The notes under the pieces: generated by a model
Seen by the model: only the letters and a program-made list of their open reading frames with translations
The model's database searches: none
Told to the model about the DNA's origin: nothing
Assembly (NCBI GenBank): GCA_023375675.1
Contig: JALQBC010000044.1
Span: forward strand, 62,001-126,000
DNA from: Cytospora piceicola
Lineage: Eukaryota > Ascomycota > Sordariomycetes > Diaporthales > Cytosporaceae
DNA length: 64,000 nt
Reading direction: 5' to 3'
Shown here: positions 24,610 through 34,911 of the stretch, piece after piece
Layout: each line of letters begins with the position of its first letter
How positions within the stretch are numbered: position 1 is the stretch's first letter
Program-made: the position numbers and the translations under genes

Positions 24610-25375
24610 CGGTGTCCCACAGGGGTCTTGGGGACAACGGCCGTCGAGGGCACTTTTGACCTTTTATTTTTTTAAATTTCACGCCCACCCCTTCTACGAA
24701 ACCACACCCTCTTTTCCCTTCAATCAACTCAACTTATCGCGATTCAAATCAATCAAGGTCAAATCAATCAAGGTCAAATCAATTAAAGTCGCGATTCAGT
24801 TCAATCAAGGTCAAATCAATCAAGGTCAATTCAATCAAGGTCAATTCAATCAAGGTCAATTCAATTAAGGTTAATTCAATCAAGGTCGCGATTCAAATCA
24901 ATTAAGGTCGCGATTCAGTTCAATCAAGGTCAATTCAATCAAGGTCGCGATTCAATTCAATTAAGGTCGCGATTCAAATTTAATCAAGGTCGCGATTCAA
25001 TTCAATCAAGGTCAATTCAATTAAGGTCGCGATTCAATTCAATCAAGGTCGCGATTCAATTCAATTAAGGTCGCGATTCAAATTTGATCAAGGTCAAATC
25101 AATCAAGGTCAAATCAATCAAGGTCAATTCAATCAAGGTCAATTCAATCAAGGTCAATTCAATCAAGGTCAAATCAATCAAGGTCAATTCAATCAAGGTC
25201 AAATCAATTAAGGTCAATTTAATCAAGGTCGCGATTCAGTTCAATCAAGGTTAATTTAATCAAGGTCGCGATTAAGGATAAGTATATGCTACCCCTAGGG
25301 TAGGTCTAATAAAAAAACAAGAAGGTCAAAAGTGCCCTCGACGGCCGTTGTCCCCAAGACCCCTGTGGGACACCG
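24610..25375. mobile_element. TA-flanked element with perfect 54-bp inverted ends and minisatellite core
   Basis: A 766-bp element. The left end 24,610-24,663 and right end 25,322-25,375 are perfect inverted copies over 54 bp (beginning CGGTGTCCCACAGGGGTCTT), and both ends abut TA (24,608-24,609; 25,376-25,377), again the mariner/pogo-type duplication. Almost the whole interior is a 15-bp minisatellite. There is no transposase. The perfect ends suggest it is younger than its neighbour, whose ends lie only 58 bp to the left. Confidence 0.85.
24735..25275. repeat. minisatellite, 15-bp unit TCAATTCAATCAAGG
   Basis: More than 30 units of about 15 bp (TCAATTCAATCAAGG, TCAAATCAATCAAGG), interspersed with longer units carrying a TCGCGATTCAA insertion. 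Variants differ mainly by C-to-T (AATCAAGG to AATTAAGG), compatible with mild RIP. It fills the interior of the inverted-repeat element. The short ORF across it is a by-product of the repeat. Confidence 0.9.
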
Positions 25376-25377
25376 TA

Positions 25378-25849
25378 CACGGCCGCAGCTGTGGCTGGCT
25401 GCTAATAAAATGGATCGATCCCCTACGGAGATCCAACCCCGTCAACTGGTGTTCCTGCTCTGACTGCCTGATCACTCCTCAACAGCTTTAACTGAGTACC
25501 TACTTAAGTAGGTATATACAATATGGGTGTCTCAGACAACGGCATCGAGCTCGGCTCACGACAATGTCCGCTAGGGCCGGTGCTTTTCCACCAACCAAAG
25601 TTACCAGGAGGCATCTATCTCTACGATGACACGAACTCTTGAAGGCAGCATCATCAACGAGCGATTTTGACAATATGGAGTCAAAATTATCTTTGATGTC
25701 AGTGGGAAGTCACTCGCATCATCAACGTTTCAACAAGTCTCTAGCAAAACCGACCCTCATAAGGATTAATCATAGCATCGACCAGTCTGTTCCCAAAGGT
25801 TGGTGTAATTCTCAGCCTCCATAACGCCCGGAAGACATACCCATCAAAA
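25378..25849. other. intergenic
   Basis: Between the inverted-repeat element and the 3' end of the RNase H-fold gene. A palindromic AGTACCTACTTAAGTAGGTA lies near 25,494-25,513. No gene seen. Confidence 0.6.
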
Positions 25850-26674
25850 TTATCGCTTCGAAACGTAACCGTACACTTCTTCTTCTCTTTCCGTAATGTC
25901 GCACGGTTCCTCTGCAAAATCGGTTAGTACACGTCTGGACAGGAGCCCCTCGTTAGCAAGCCGATCCGCCTCCACGTTCTCCCCACGTGGCACGTGCCAG
26001 AAGTCCACCTTTGTCTCGGACCTGGACTCGACGATGTACAACATGACCAGCAGGTCCTCCCACAGGTCCCGGTTCTTCACCGGCGTCTTCTTGGACGTCA
26101 TCCACCCGTTGGCGAGCCACTTGTTGATATGCTGTGTGACGGAGCCGACGAGGTATGCCGAGTCGGACTTGATCACCACGTGCCTGGCCCGGCAGCGGGG
26201 CCCGGCGTGCTCGCAGACGACCTGCCCGCCCTCCAGCGCGTAGGGGGCGACGGCCTTGAGCGCGCCGACCGCCGCCTCGATCTCCGCCCGCGAGCTGGTG
26301 TGCCGCTCCCCGGGCCTGTCGGCGACCCTCCAGCTCCGGTTGGCCGCCCCGGGGCCCAGGTACACCCCGCAGGCCGACCTCGTGGCCTGGTCCGTCCCGT
26401 TCGACGGGCACGCCCCGTCGACGGCGACGACCATGGAGTCCGTGTGGAACGCATAGCGGCCGCAGGAGCACGGCTGGAGCGATGTGGCGTAGCATCGTAC
26501 GTGCATGTAGCCGTTGAAGCCCTCCACCTCGAGCTCCCTGTCACCCATCGACGCGAGGTCCGTCTTGTAATACTCGTTGGGGAAAACGCGGCTCTCGGTC
26601 GGCAGGGGGGGGCCTTGGTGTTGCCCATGGGTCCTGCGAATGCTAGCCCCGTGGGACGGGTGTGTGTCCGCCAT
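25850..26674 (-). CDS. RNase H-fold protein
   Basis: Intronless 274-aa protein. The RNase H type 1 core lies at about 80-245. The expected acidic metal ligands are visible: Asp86 (VVAVDGACPSNG), Glu131 (SSRAEIEA), Asp171 (VIKSDSAYLV) and Asp237 (VEADRLANEG), with the HVPRGEN motif just before the last. It would cut RNA in RNA-DNA hybrids. The N-terminal 60 residues have no typical RNase H1 hybrid-binding domain but carry a CYATSLQPCSCG cysteine cluster (61-72) that could bind metal. It is a free-standing gene of the kind common in filamentous fungi rather than a retroelement fragment, because no reverse transcriptase is nearby. The frame is intact. Confidence 0.88.
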   Translation of the reverse strand: MADTHPSHGASIRRTHGQHQGPPLPTESRVFPNEYYKTDLASMGDRELEVEGFNGYMHVRCYATSLQPCSCGRYAFHTDSMVVAVDGACPSNGTDQATRSACGVYLGPGAANRSWRVADRPGERHTSSRAEIEAAVGALKAVAPYALEGGQVVCEHAGPRCRARHVVIKSDSAYLVGSVTQHINKWLANGWMTSKKTPVKNRDLWEDLLVMLYIVESRSETKVDFWHVPRGENVEADRLANEGLLSRRVLTDFAEEPCDITEREEEVYGYVSKR

Positions 26675-27776
26675 GGCGGGAGGAAGCTCTGGGTTGTAGG
26701 TAAGATGGGGAGACTGTTATAGAGCTGGAAAGTAGGCATTCGCCCATAACAGGGGGTGGTTTCTCATTTGATATGCGAAAAGACAAGTCAATAAATGAGT
26801 GTAGGCGTCGTCGCGAAGAGCGGGGAGACCTCCTTTGCATTTAGTAACACCTTCGACTCAAGATATATGAGACTATTAGCCGAGGCTAACAATGAGAGGG
26901 GCCCAGGAAAGGAAAAAGAAATGTAGATAAGCGGTTGTGGGGGCGCAGGGATCTGAGCATGTCCGATAGGCCCCGCGGGCGTTCGACGAAGAAGACTTTC
27001 AGACCGTTCTCACGCGGTGATGAGGCGACGAGAACATGTCGGGGCGCTACCATGAGGCACTCTTCAGGAACCCCCAAGGAAGCGTTCCATGCTGCTCATA
27101 GCAAATGTTCGGGACACATGAGCTGGCTTTGCCAGCCGAGTATGACCGCATTCGTTAAAGCGTTGCGGACGCATAGGCGTGGTTCTCTCTCCATCTCAAA
27201 TGGAGAGGCGGACACTAGAAAACATAATATGAGAAGGTCGGTGTCCAATATGTCTATGTTTCCATACGTAATGTCCTTTTCTCTTCCTCTCGTCTCGTCT
27301 TGCCTGCGTGAAATGTCCTGTGTATCATGTCCTGATGACCGTCACCACTCTCCTTTCCATCATCCATCATCAAATATCCCTGCTCCGTCCAGAATGTGGT
27401 CAACTGACATAGGGCTGAATGCCTCGCGAGGGATCTGATCCTCTCCAAACCCCAAAAACGGATAATCAGCAAGGGCCTTAGCCATTGCTTCCGTGCACCT
27501 ATCAACTTCCTTCGAACTCATCCCAAAAAAAGCAGCCATCTGCTTCAAAGCGAATCTCTGCCATACTTACTTGGATGACAGGCACATCCCCAATGGTTTC
27601 AGCAACACTGAAGTCACCACTTTGCAAGGAGCCTGAAGCTGAACCAGACAGGGGCAGAATTTCTCGCTGAAACAAAGCCGAACGATCTTTGATTGACACT
27701 GGCCCTGATCGCGATCGTGGTCCTGATATTGACCTAGGAAGATGTCCTCGCCGATGGCTGGCCTAGCAGGCTGAAC
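26675..27776. other. intergenic with unresolved minus-strand coding-like fragments
   Basis: Two minus-strand frames near 27,699-27,502 and 27,548-27,360 have protein-like composition, but they overlap in different frames, the first lacks an ATG, and I cannot join them with a credible intron. No domain is recognised. They may be a degenerate gene or chance. Confidence 0.35.
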
Positions 27777-28459
27777 CTACTGCTGCTTGGACTCCATCGC
27801 ATATTTCCGTGTCCACTCCCGGGCCGTCTCGATGGCAGCCTTCTCGTCCTCCTTCCATGACTTGGCGACGTCAGCAGCCAGGGGGTCGTCTGGGTTGGGG
27901 GCGCCGAGGAGGGCCTGGATGGAGAGGAGGATGGTGCGGATCTGCAGGGCGGGCGACCAGTTGTCTGTTTCAGGGCGGTCAGCAAGCTATGCTAAAAGCT
28001 GGTGCAAGGGTGGTTCGGTTGTGTTGTGGTGGAAAGTGCGTACTCTTCAAGACGTCAAGGCAGATACGGCCCAGCTTGTCGACGTTGGGGTGGAAGATCT
28101 TGGTGAGGAAGCGGATCTTGGGAGGGGTCATGGGGTAGTCGTCGGGAAGGAACAGCTCGAGCTTGAAGGTGCCGCCTGTAGCAGTAAACGGGGCGTCAGC
28201 GGTGTTTGCAATGTCAAGTCTGATCCAGGAAGTCTTGCGTGCCTTGGTATGGGGAAGAGTCAGGCCCGTCGATGGTAACGTCGAAGTAGCGCAGGTTCTC
28301 CTCGTGGGGGACAGCGCTGATGCCGGGTACACTGTTGATATAGGTCAGAACCTCTTCGGTTTCCTTATGTCATCATCATCATCATCAGCAGCAGCAGGTA
28401 GCATACGGCTCGGCCATCAGGCGCTCTGTCTCCTTGATGATTCTCTTGGGCAAGGCCAT
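27777..28459 (-). CDS. ubc13: ubiquitin-conjugating enzyme E2 N (Ubc13)
   Basis: Four exons, join(28459..28407, 28331..28243, 28175..28044, 27964..27777), 153 aa, the usual Ubc13 length. The catalytic Cys86 lies in [15 protein letters not shown], preceded by HPNVDK, and the protein starts [14 protein letters not shown]. With a Uev partner (Mms2) it builds Lys63-linked ubiquitin chains for error-free post-replication DNA repair. Intron 2 (28,242-28,176) begins with GC (AAG/GCACGC) instead of GT: continuity of the [11 protein letters not shown] segment fixes this boundary. The C-terminus extends a few residues past the usual end (YAMESKQQ). Phases of all four exons agree. Confidence 0.93.
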
Positions 28460-29308
28460 ATTGAAGATGTGGTGCGTCGGGTTGGTCGTATGGCTGTTGT
28501 GACGTGGTGGGATGCTGGTGACTGCTGTGTAGAGATGCTGTCGTTGGGTGACTGAATGCAGAGAAGGGGATGCTGGTCAAGGTTGCGGAAACACGGGTCG
28601 CGTAGAGGTCGGGTTGGGCTACCGAGAGATCTTGAGTCGAAAAAGGCGGGGTCCCTGAGTGCGGTATGGGGACAAATGGATTTGGAGGGCCCCAGCGGAT
28701 GAGCGAGTTGCTATCGGAAATCTGCAAAGATAGTGTGGTAACAGCGGTTGGGCACGATATGCAGTAAATAAATAAACAGTAGTGCAATGGTCTGTCGGTC
28801 TGCACAGAGAAATGGATTAAGGCACCAGTTGACAATGACGCTATCGTCAGGAATACTTTATATCCAAAAGTACAGGGTCATCTGAGGGTACCTATTTACT
28901 TAGTAGGCAGTCATTAATCAGTCTGCTGCATCTGGAGGTAGGGGAAGTCTTTGGTGGGGAATACTGATTAGATAAGACCTTACTCCAGATATCATCCTTA
29001 GCGGCATGCTACAGTATTCCCTTGCAGGGGTTCGTACTTAAAGTATGTAACCTCAACTCAACCTCGCCTCATCCACTCATCATGCTCCAGTGGGGTTCTA
29101 CCTTGCCTGCATCCCATGTTCAGATTCATATGTCTTGAAAGTGAACCTGGTCAACTGGCTATATACTCAATTTTCTAATCCTTATTCTTCAAGATTCCTG
29201 TTCAGATGATGCCAAGCTCCATCAAAACCCAGACCCTGCCTGGACCATCTCCCACATGACCATGGACATGGTATTCTCTGGACCCTTAACTCCGTCAGCT
29301 CCTTCATC
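28460..29308. promoter_or_regulatory. divergent promoter region ubc13 / mtc5
   Basis: 850 bp between two divergently transcribed housekeeping genes, holding both promoters. A TACCTATTTACTTAGTAGG motif occurs near 28,890-28,910. No ORF supported. Confidence 0.55.
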
Positions 29309-32300
29309 ATGCCTTCGGCTTTCGACCAGCTCAAGGCCTCGCCGAAAAAGGTGAAGACCATCCATTCCGCATATGATAGCGAAAGTTTCGATGCCGACGG
29401 TACCATTCACGTAGATGGCCTGGTCGGTTCGGCCACCATCTCACCCTCCGGCCGGGACGTGGCTCTCGCTTCGCCTGAAGGCCTGGCCATCATCGACTTG
29501 GACTCTCCCTATAGCCCGCCACGACGTCTGAGCAGCCATGGCCTTCCGTGGCTCGTCGTCGATGTTCAGTGGTCACCCTTCGCATTCCGTGATTACTGGG
29601 TTGCCTCTACCGCCAACCACCGCTGTCTTGTCTGGAACCTCAATCTCAGAGACGACTCGACCTCTGGAGCTATCGAGCACTCTTTGCAGGGCCATAGCAG
29701 AGCCATCACCGATATCAACTTCTCCGCCCACCACCCGGACCTTCTAGCAACTTGTGCCGTGGACGGCTATGTTCACTGTTGGGATCTGAGACGACCCAGG
29801 CAGCCAGCTCTTACTTTCTGCGACTGGTTTGCCGGTGCTACACAGGTCAAATATAGTCGCCAGGACCCTTTCATCATTGCCTCTTCCCATGACAGGTGGT
29901 TGCATATTTGGGATGAGCGCAAGTCATCTGAGCCGTTGAGATCCATTAGTGCTCATACTTCCAAAATCTACGGCATCGACTGGAACCGTTTCATCGCCAC
30001 TTCGATCGTAACTTGTTCCTTGGACAAAAGCATCAAGTTTTGGGATTATTCGAAAGGGGACGACGTCCCAGAGCGGGTCATCAGGACCGACTTCCCCGTC
30101 TGGCGTGCGAGGCATACTCCCTTTGGCACGGGCCTCCTGGCAATGCCCCAAAACGAACCCGGACATCTGTATCTCTTTGATCGACGGACCCATCCTGATA
30201 CCCCTAAAGATGGTCCAGTGGAACCCGTCGCAACTTTTGAAGGCCATGGCGGACATAAAGCCAAGGAGTTCTTGTGGAGAAGCCGTGGCACCATTGATGA
30301 TGGCATAGACAACCGCGAGTTTCAGATGGTCACCTGGGGCGAGGACAACAAACTCCGTCTGGCACGTCCCGATCCCTCAGTGTTGGAGTCGGTAGGATAT
30401 GTGAAGGGCATGGAGGCAAGGAAGAATTTGGTCATCACCAGGAAAGGTGCCACCTACAAGACCTTCAGAACAGTCGACGATGGCAACCATCATCGTCGGA
30501 CCGCCACCATGAGCGACCCTCGTACTGGAGGCATCCGCCAGAGTGCTCTAACCCAAGGCATGAAAATACAACCGTCCCGCACCGGTCCCTCTTGGAGAGG
30601 GCCCTCCATGAAAGCAAAGAATGCCGGCACCGGGAAGGTGGACAGGAGTCAGGCTCAGATGAACTGGATGAGAGGTATCACGATGACTAAGAGGAAATCG
30701 GGTAACAGCTCTCCTCAGCGAGCAGCATCAAAGGACTCCTCAATGTTTGGGCTAGGTTTCCAGGATAATCATTGGGGAGAACCCGAGAGTCTCCAGGAAG
30801 AATTTGTCCGTATCAGTACACAACTGCCCAACGTCAAATGGGACAGCATCGACATGGATACCCTCATACTCAATGCCTCCCTCAAGGGGCCGTGGGGCTC
30901 GGACCGGGAAGTGATCTTCATCAAAGTCAAGGTGGATATTCCCCTTGCATATCCTAAGACCAAAGCACCCAAATTCATCATCGACAAGAATGCCTTCATG
31001 CCGGCTGGTACCCATGAAAAGCTTGAGAACGAGGTCCATCAAATCGCCCAACAGCACTTGAAGAGAAAGCAGAACTGCCTGGCTGCCGCATTCTCTTATC
31101 TGCTCGGCGAAGCAGATCTGACCCAAAGCACGACTTTCTTCAAGAATGTTCGGGACCTCGATGACGAAATGGATGTTCTTGGTGACGAGAGTTCGAGTGA
31201 GGACTCGGATAACGATATCCCAGCCGGAGCCTCAGCATCAATGTCAATGTCACAGGAGCTGAGTGCCAGCACTGACATTGGCAACCCTCTTGCGCCGAGC
31301 AACCGCCCCGCAATCCCTCCCGTAATAAGAACCGCCGGTGCTCGGTTCTCGAATGACGGGCGTCTGGTCTGCTTCTTTCCCACGAAAGACGCCAAGTTGT
31401 TCACCCCCAATGATACTATCAAGGAGCGCCCCAAAGATCAGCCAACTTTCGCTGGTTTTGGCCGCCTCGCTCAAGACTCGCCACCTGCACGGCAACGCTT
31501 TGACGGTGATGCCTCTACTACCGATGTACTGTCAGCACTATCGGATGACTCGGATAATTCGTCGTCATCAAGCGAATCAGATTTGACTACCATGCACAAA
31601 ATCAGCCTCTGGTATCGTCCAGGGCGTGGCCTGCACAAGACGTGGAGTGCCAATGGGTCTCTTAGGTCTAGTGCCGCGGGAACTGGGCCTGGCACGGGTA
31701 CAGGCACAGGGACAAGTCGCCGTCGAACCGGACGACCGAAGAACATTATCTCGATACATGAGATGCGAGATATTCTACCCTCGAAGAAACAATTTGCCGA
31801 GGAATACTCCATATTTGGTGACGGCGCCCAGGTATGCGAGCACAACGCCCGGGTGGCCGAGAAACATGGTGATCTTGACCTAGTCAATATCTGGAGATAC
31901 ACGGCCCTTCTACTAAGGTCCGACATTCCACTGGAATTGCATGAGCACTACCAGAGTAACAAATCTGTACTTGTGATCGCCAAGGACGTTCTGTCAAGAT
32001 ATAGGGGCAGTCAATTGTATGAGAACGAAGGTGAACTCACAGGACGAGTAAAATGGGGTCACCATCCTCTTGCTCAGGATTTCGTCAGCGATCTGTTTGA
32101 TTATTTCGAGCGAATAGCAGACGTTCAGATGCTGGCAATGCTCTCTTGCATTTTTGGCGAGTCGTCAACGGAGCACAGCGTACCATACGCAGAGTCACAC
32201 CTGACCCAGCCTGAAACTCCACTGGCGATGAAGGCACCTTCGTTCTCTTTGGAATACTTCCCAACAGATGCTGCCGAATGGGGCCTGGAGCGGAGAAGTG

Positions 32301-34051
32301 GCTACAGCTCAGCAGTCACGACCCCTGGGACGGTGCATACTCCTGTTGTATTCTCAGATACAGATAGCCCGGATGTGCTTTGGATGGGCGATGCCGGATC
32401 TCAGTCGTATTCTACCGGGGAGACTCCGCCACCCAGGTCCTTCAGAGACCAGTTGAGTGACATAGATCCAACCCAGAGTATATCAACCTCACCAAACGAC
32501 CGGTCCATACGCCGATCTCAGTCTGCTCTGGCGGCAGCGCTGACGCCTGTCTCCTCTCGGGGCTTCACATCTGTAGCATCTTCCTCTCCACCCGGCCGGA
32601 AGCGCCCAAGTCCAGCTGAGAGAATATTGGAGAACATCTCCCACATCCAGGGCAATATCACTTGGGGAGGCTCCACATACTTCGGCGCACAGTCAGACCT
32701 GACCGACACAGCAAGAACTTCGATATCCGAAGATGAATTCCGCAGGGATGAGTTAGTGTCCATGATACCAATGAGTGTCACCGTCAAGGTGGAAGACGAG
32801 AGCGCATTCGATGACGACGGCTGGCTGGCTACACCTCTCCTGGATCCCAGCCGCCACCCTAACTATGCAAGCTACCGCTACGCCTATGCCGAGATGCTCC
32901 AGATGTGGCGCCTCCCTCTTACCCGCCTGGAAATCATGAAGTTCAACGTCCTCAAGGAGGATAGTATGGAGCAGCTAAGACGCACCAGCGCTGGAAGTAG
33001 CTACCACGAATCCGCCAACCACGAAACCAGCCAATCTGGCACAGGCACGACCTCGCCCACAATTATGCTGGGCGGCAGGCGCGAGCAGCTGCAGGCCCTA
33101 CAGGCCTCGGGTCGTGGCCTCGATGTTACGGGCATCTGTCGTGTCCACGAGATCCAGCTCCAGCCGCTGCAGTACTCCCAGACCCCATCCCTCGGCGGCG
33201 CGGTGGGGGTATGTGAGCGCTGCCGCCGCACGCAGTCACAGCTCACCTGCGTGCTCTGCCGCGAGCCGGTCAACGCGCTGTACCCCGCGTGCCTGGGTTG
33301 TGGATGTGTGTTCCACAAGGGCTGTATCGCGGAATGGCATGCCATGGGCGAGACAGAGTGTCCTGCCGGCGACGACTGCGAGTGTGTCGACGAGGCGGAC
33401 AGGGGCCAGGTGGAGACATGGATCGCCCTGAGGGCGGCGATGGGCCTGGAGAGGAAGACGAGCGGAAGGGCCAGGACGAGCCATGGGGAGAACAACAACA
33501 ACAATAACAACAACAACCCCAACAGCGGGCGGAACAGGAGCGGGAGCGGGAGCACACACACGGCGAAGCCCTCGGCGGTCAGCAACAGCTTCAGCAGCGC
33601 CACGAGCATAGCCAACAGGCTCCGGCGCAGGTCCGCGCCCGCCCCGTTCCTGCTGCCCGCCGAGGAGGAGGAGGACGAGACGCCGCTGCCGTCGCCGCTG
33701 CCCCCCAGCACGCCATTCAGCCCCCGGTTCCGCGTCGTGAGGTCGCCGCCGGGCCGGGAGGACGACGAGGAGGCCAGCGACCTCGAGGGCGTGTCTCCCC
33801 TCCACCACTACGCGGGCCAGGGCTCCGCCGCCACGCCGGCCCGGCCGTCGCCCCTCGGCCCGGGGGTGTCGGCGGCCCGGGTGAGCCTGGGGAACCGGCT
33901 GAAGAGCCTTGAGGCTCAGAGGCCGGGGCTGCCGCATCGGAGGAGTGGGGGGAGTGCGACGGCTGGGAATGGGAACGGGAATGGGAATGGGAGGGTCAAC
34001 GGGAGTGGGAATGGGTCTGTTGGTGGCGGTGGGAGGAATGGTGGATATTGA
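29309..34051 (+). CDS. mtc5: SEA/GATOR2 complex subunit Mtc5 (WDR59)
   Basis: Intronless 1,580-aa protein. Domain order: N-terminal WD40 propeller (about 50-390), RWD domain (about 494-603, LQEEFVRISTQLPNVKWDSI onward), a long low-complexity middle, and a C-terminal zinc-binding RING-like domain (about 1,300-1,362) rich in CxxC pairs (CERC, CVLC, CLGCGC, CPAGDDCEC). This WD40-RWD-RING order defines yeast Mtc5/Sea3 and human WDR59, a scaffold of the SEACAT/GATOR2 complex on the vacuole that controls TORC1 in response to amino acids. Extra repeats are encoded: an Asn run (about 1,394-1,402) and a C-terminal Gly/Asn dipeptide tail. It starts at MPSAFDQLKAS. No frame breaks. Confidence 0.92.
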   Translation: MPSAFDQLKASPKKVKTIHSAYDSESFDADGTIHVDGLVGSATISPSGRDVALASPEGLAIIDLDSPYSPPRRLSSHGLPWLVVDVQWSPFAFRDYWVASTANHRCLVWNLNLRDDSTSGAIEHSLQGHSRAITDINFSAHHPDLLATCAVDGYVHCWDLRRPRQPALTFCDWFAGATQVKYSRQDPFIIASSHDRWLHIWDERKSSEPLRSISAHTSKIYGIDWNRFIATSIVTCSLDKSIKFWDYSKGDDVPERVIRTDFPVWRARHTPFGTGLLAMPQNEPGHLYLFDRRTHPDTPKDGPVEPVATFEGHGGHKAKEFLWRSRGTIDDGIDNREFQMVTWGEDNKLRLARPDPSVLESVGYVKGMEARKNLVITRKGATYKTFRTVDDGNHHRRTATMSDPRTGGIRQSALTQGMKIQPSRTGPSWRGPSMKAKNAGTGKVDRSQAQMNWMRGITMTKRKSGNSSPQRAASKDSSMFGLGFQDNHWGEPESLQEEFVRISTQLPNVKWDSIDMDTLILNASLKGPWGSDREVIFIKVKVDIPLAYPKTKAPKFIIDKNAFMPAGTHEKLENEVHQIAQQHLKRKQNCLAAAFSYLLGEADLTQSTTFFKNVRDLDDEMDVLGDESSSEDSDNDIPAGASASMSMSQELSASTDIGNPLAPSNRPAIPPVIRTAGARFSNDGRLVCFFPTKDAKLFTPNDTIKERPKDQPTFAGFGRLAQDSPPARQRFDGDASTTDVLSALSDDSDNSSSSSESDLTTMHKISLWYRPGRGLHKTWSANGSLRSSAAGTGPGTGTGTGTSRRRTGRPKNIISIHEMRDILPSKKQFAEEYSIFGDGAQVCEHNARVAEKHGDLDLVNIWRYTALLLRSDIPLELHEHYQSNKSVLVIAKDVLSRYRGSQLYENEGELTGRVKWGHHPLAQDFVSDLFDYFERIADVQMLAMLSCIFGESSTEHSVPYAESHLTQPETPLAMKAPSFSLEYFPTDAAEWGLERRSGYSSAVTTPGTVHTPVVFSDTDSPDVLWMGDAGSQSYSTGETPPPRSFRDQLSDIDPTQSISTSPNDRSIRRSQSALAAALTPVSSRGFTSVASSSPPGRKRPSPAERILENISHIQGNITWGGSTYFGAQSDLTDTARTSISEDEFRRDELVSMIPMSVTVKVEDESAFDDDGWLATPLLDPSRHPNYASYRYAYAEMLQMWRLPLTRLEIMKFNVLKEDSMEQLRRTSAGSSYHESANHETSQSGTGTTSPTIMLGGRREQLQALQASGRGLDVTGICRVHEIQLQPLQYSQTPSLGGAVGVCERCRRTQSQLTCVLCREPVNALYPACLGCGCVFHKGCIAEWHAMGETECPAGDDCECVDEADRGQVETWIALRAAMGLERKTSGRARTSHGENNNNNNNNNPNSGRNRSGSGSTHTAKPSAVSNSFSSATSIANRLRRRSAPAPFLLPAEEEEDETPLPSPLPPSTPFSPRFRVVRSPPGREDDEEASDLEGVSPLHHYAGQGSAATPARPSPLGPGVSAARVSLGNRLKSLEAQRPGLPHRRSGGSATAGNGNGNGNGRVNGSGNGSVGGGGRNGGY

Positions 34052-34911
34052 GATGGGAGTTATGAGATGTATGATGTTGTGTTGGGTGCTAGACTTATAT
34101 CATGCATGGATGTATGGATGGTTCGAAGGTTGGGAGGGATGTTGGGTGTTAGATGGGAAGGCAAGGTATGTCTGATGTTCAGGTCTGTGTCTTAATAACC
34201 GGCATACTCGATACCCATGCGACTGGAGTCTGTGAAAGAGGATATGTTAATATCTATATCATCAGCCAAGCTCTCCTGATACTGCTTATACAGCCCCAGT
34301 AAATTCCAACCGCTAGACAAATTACAGGCACTACATATCCTTCAATAAGTAAAAAAATGCCTTGTTTTCAAGACAATTTAGGACAGTGAATAGGCTGCAC
34401 AGGTTAGGTGGCACTTTTTGTCGTACTGCATATGAACACGTGGTTCTAACACAGGCAATATCAATACATATATCAGCCCAACCTACGGAACATGCCCGGT
34501 ATACACGTGCAAGTGAGAGGAACAAGACAAAGCTATTCAAATCCAGTACTCAGTGACCAAGCAGCTGTAGCAAGGCCATAAGGGAGACTCACTGTATCGT
34601 CAGCCTGTCCAGCGACAGATATTCCACTTCGCCTCGCACCATAAGGGCCCGACAGGAGAGGTCAGCTATCGCCTAGTCCACTGTGTCGGTGAGTATGATA
34701 ATGTAGAATCATCTGTCCTTATGGCACCGAATTGGAACTGCTTCAGATTGCAAGTAGTTCAAGTCAAAGCCGCCCCAGTTTCTAACATTCGTAGCATGTA
34801 AGAAACCATCATATTCATTGCCACCGCTAACAAGTCTCGATCTATACTGGAATAGCTTTCCCGCTTCCAACACCCTCGTTGATCGTGAAATAGCGAGGGT
34901 TCAGGTCCCCC
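34052..34911. other. intergenic, left edge of accessory island
   Basis: 3' flank of mtc5 and of the minus-strand S8-domain gene. Base composition falls visibly in G+C compared with the mtc5 coding sequence. No gene seen. Confidence 0.55.

Noticed and set aside
24735..25275. CRISPR-like or coding reading of the regular repeat
   Set aside because: There are no unique spacers between the 15-bp units, the host is eukaryotic, and the predicted peptide is only the translated repeat.
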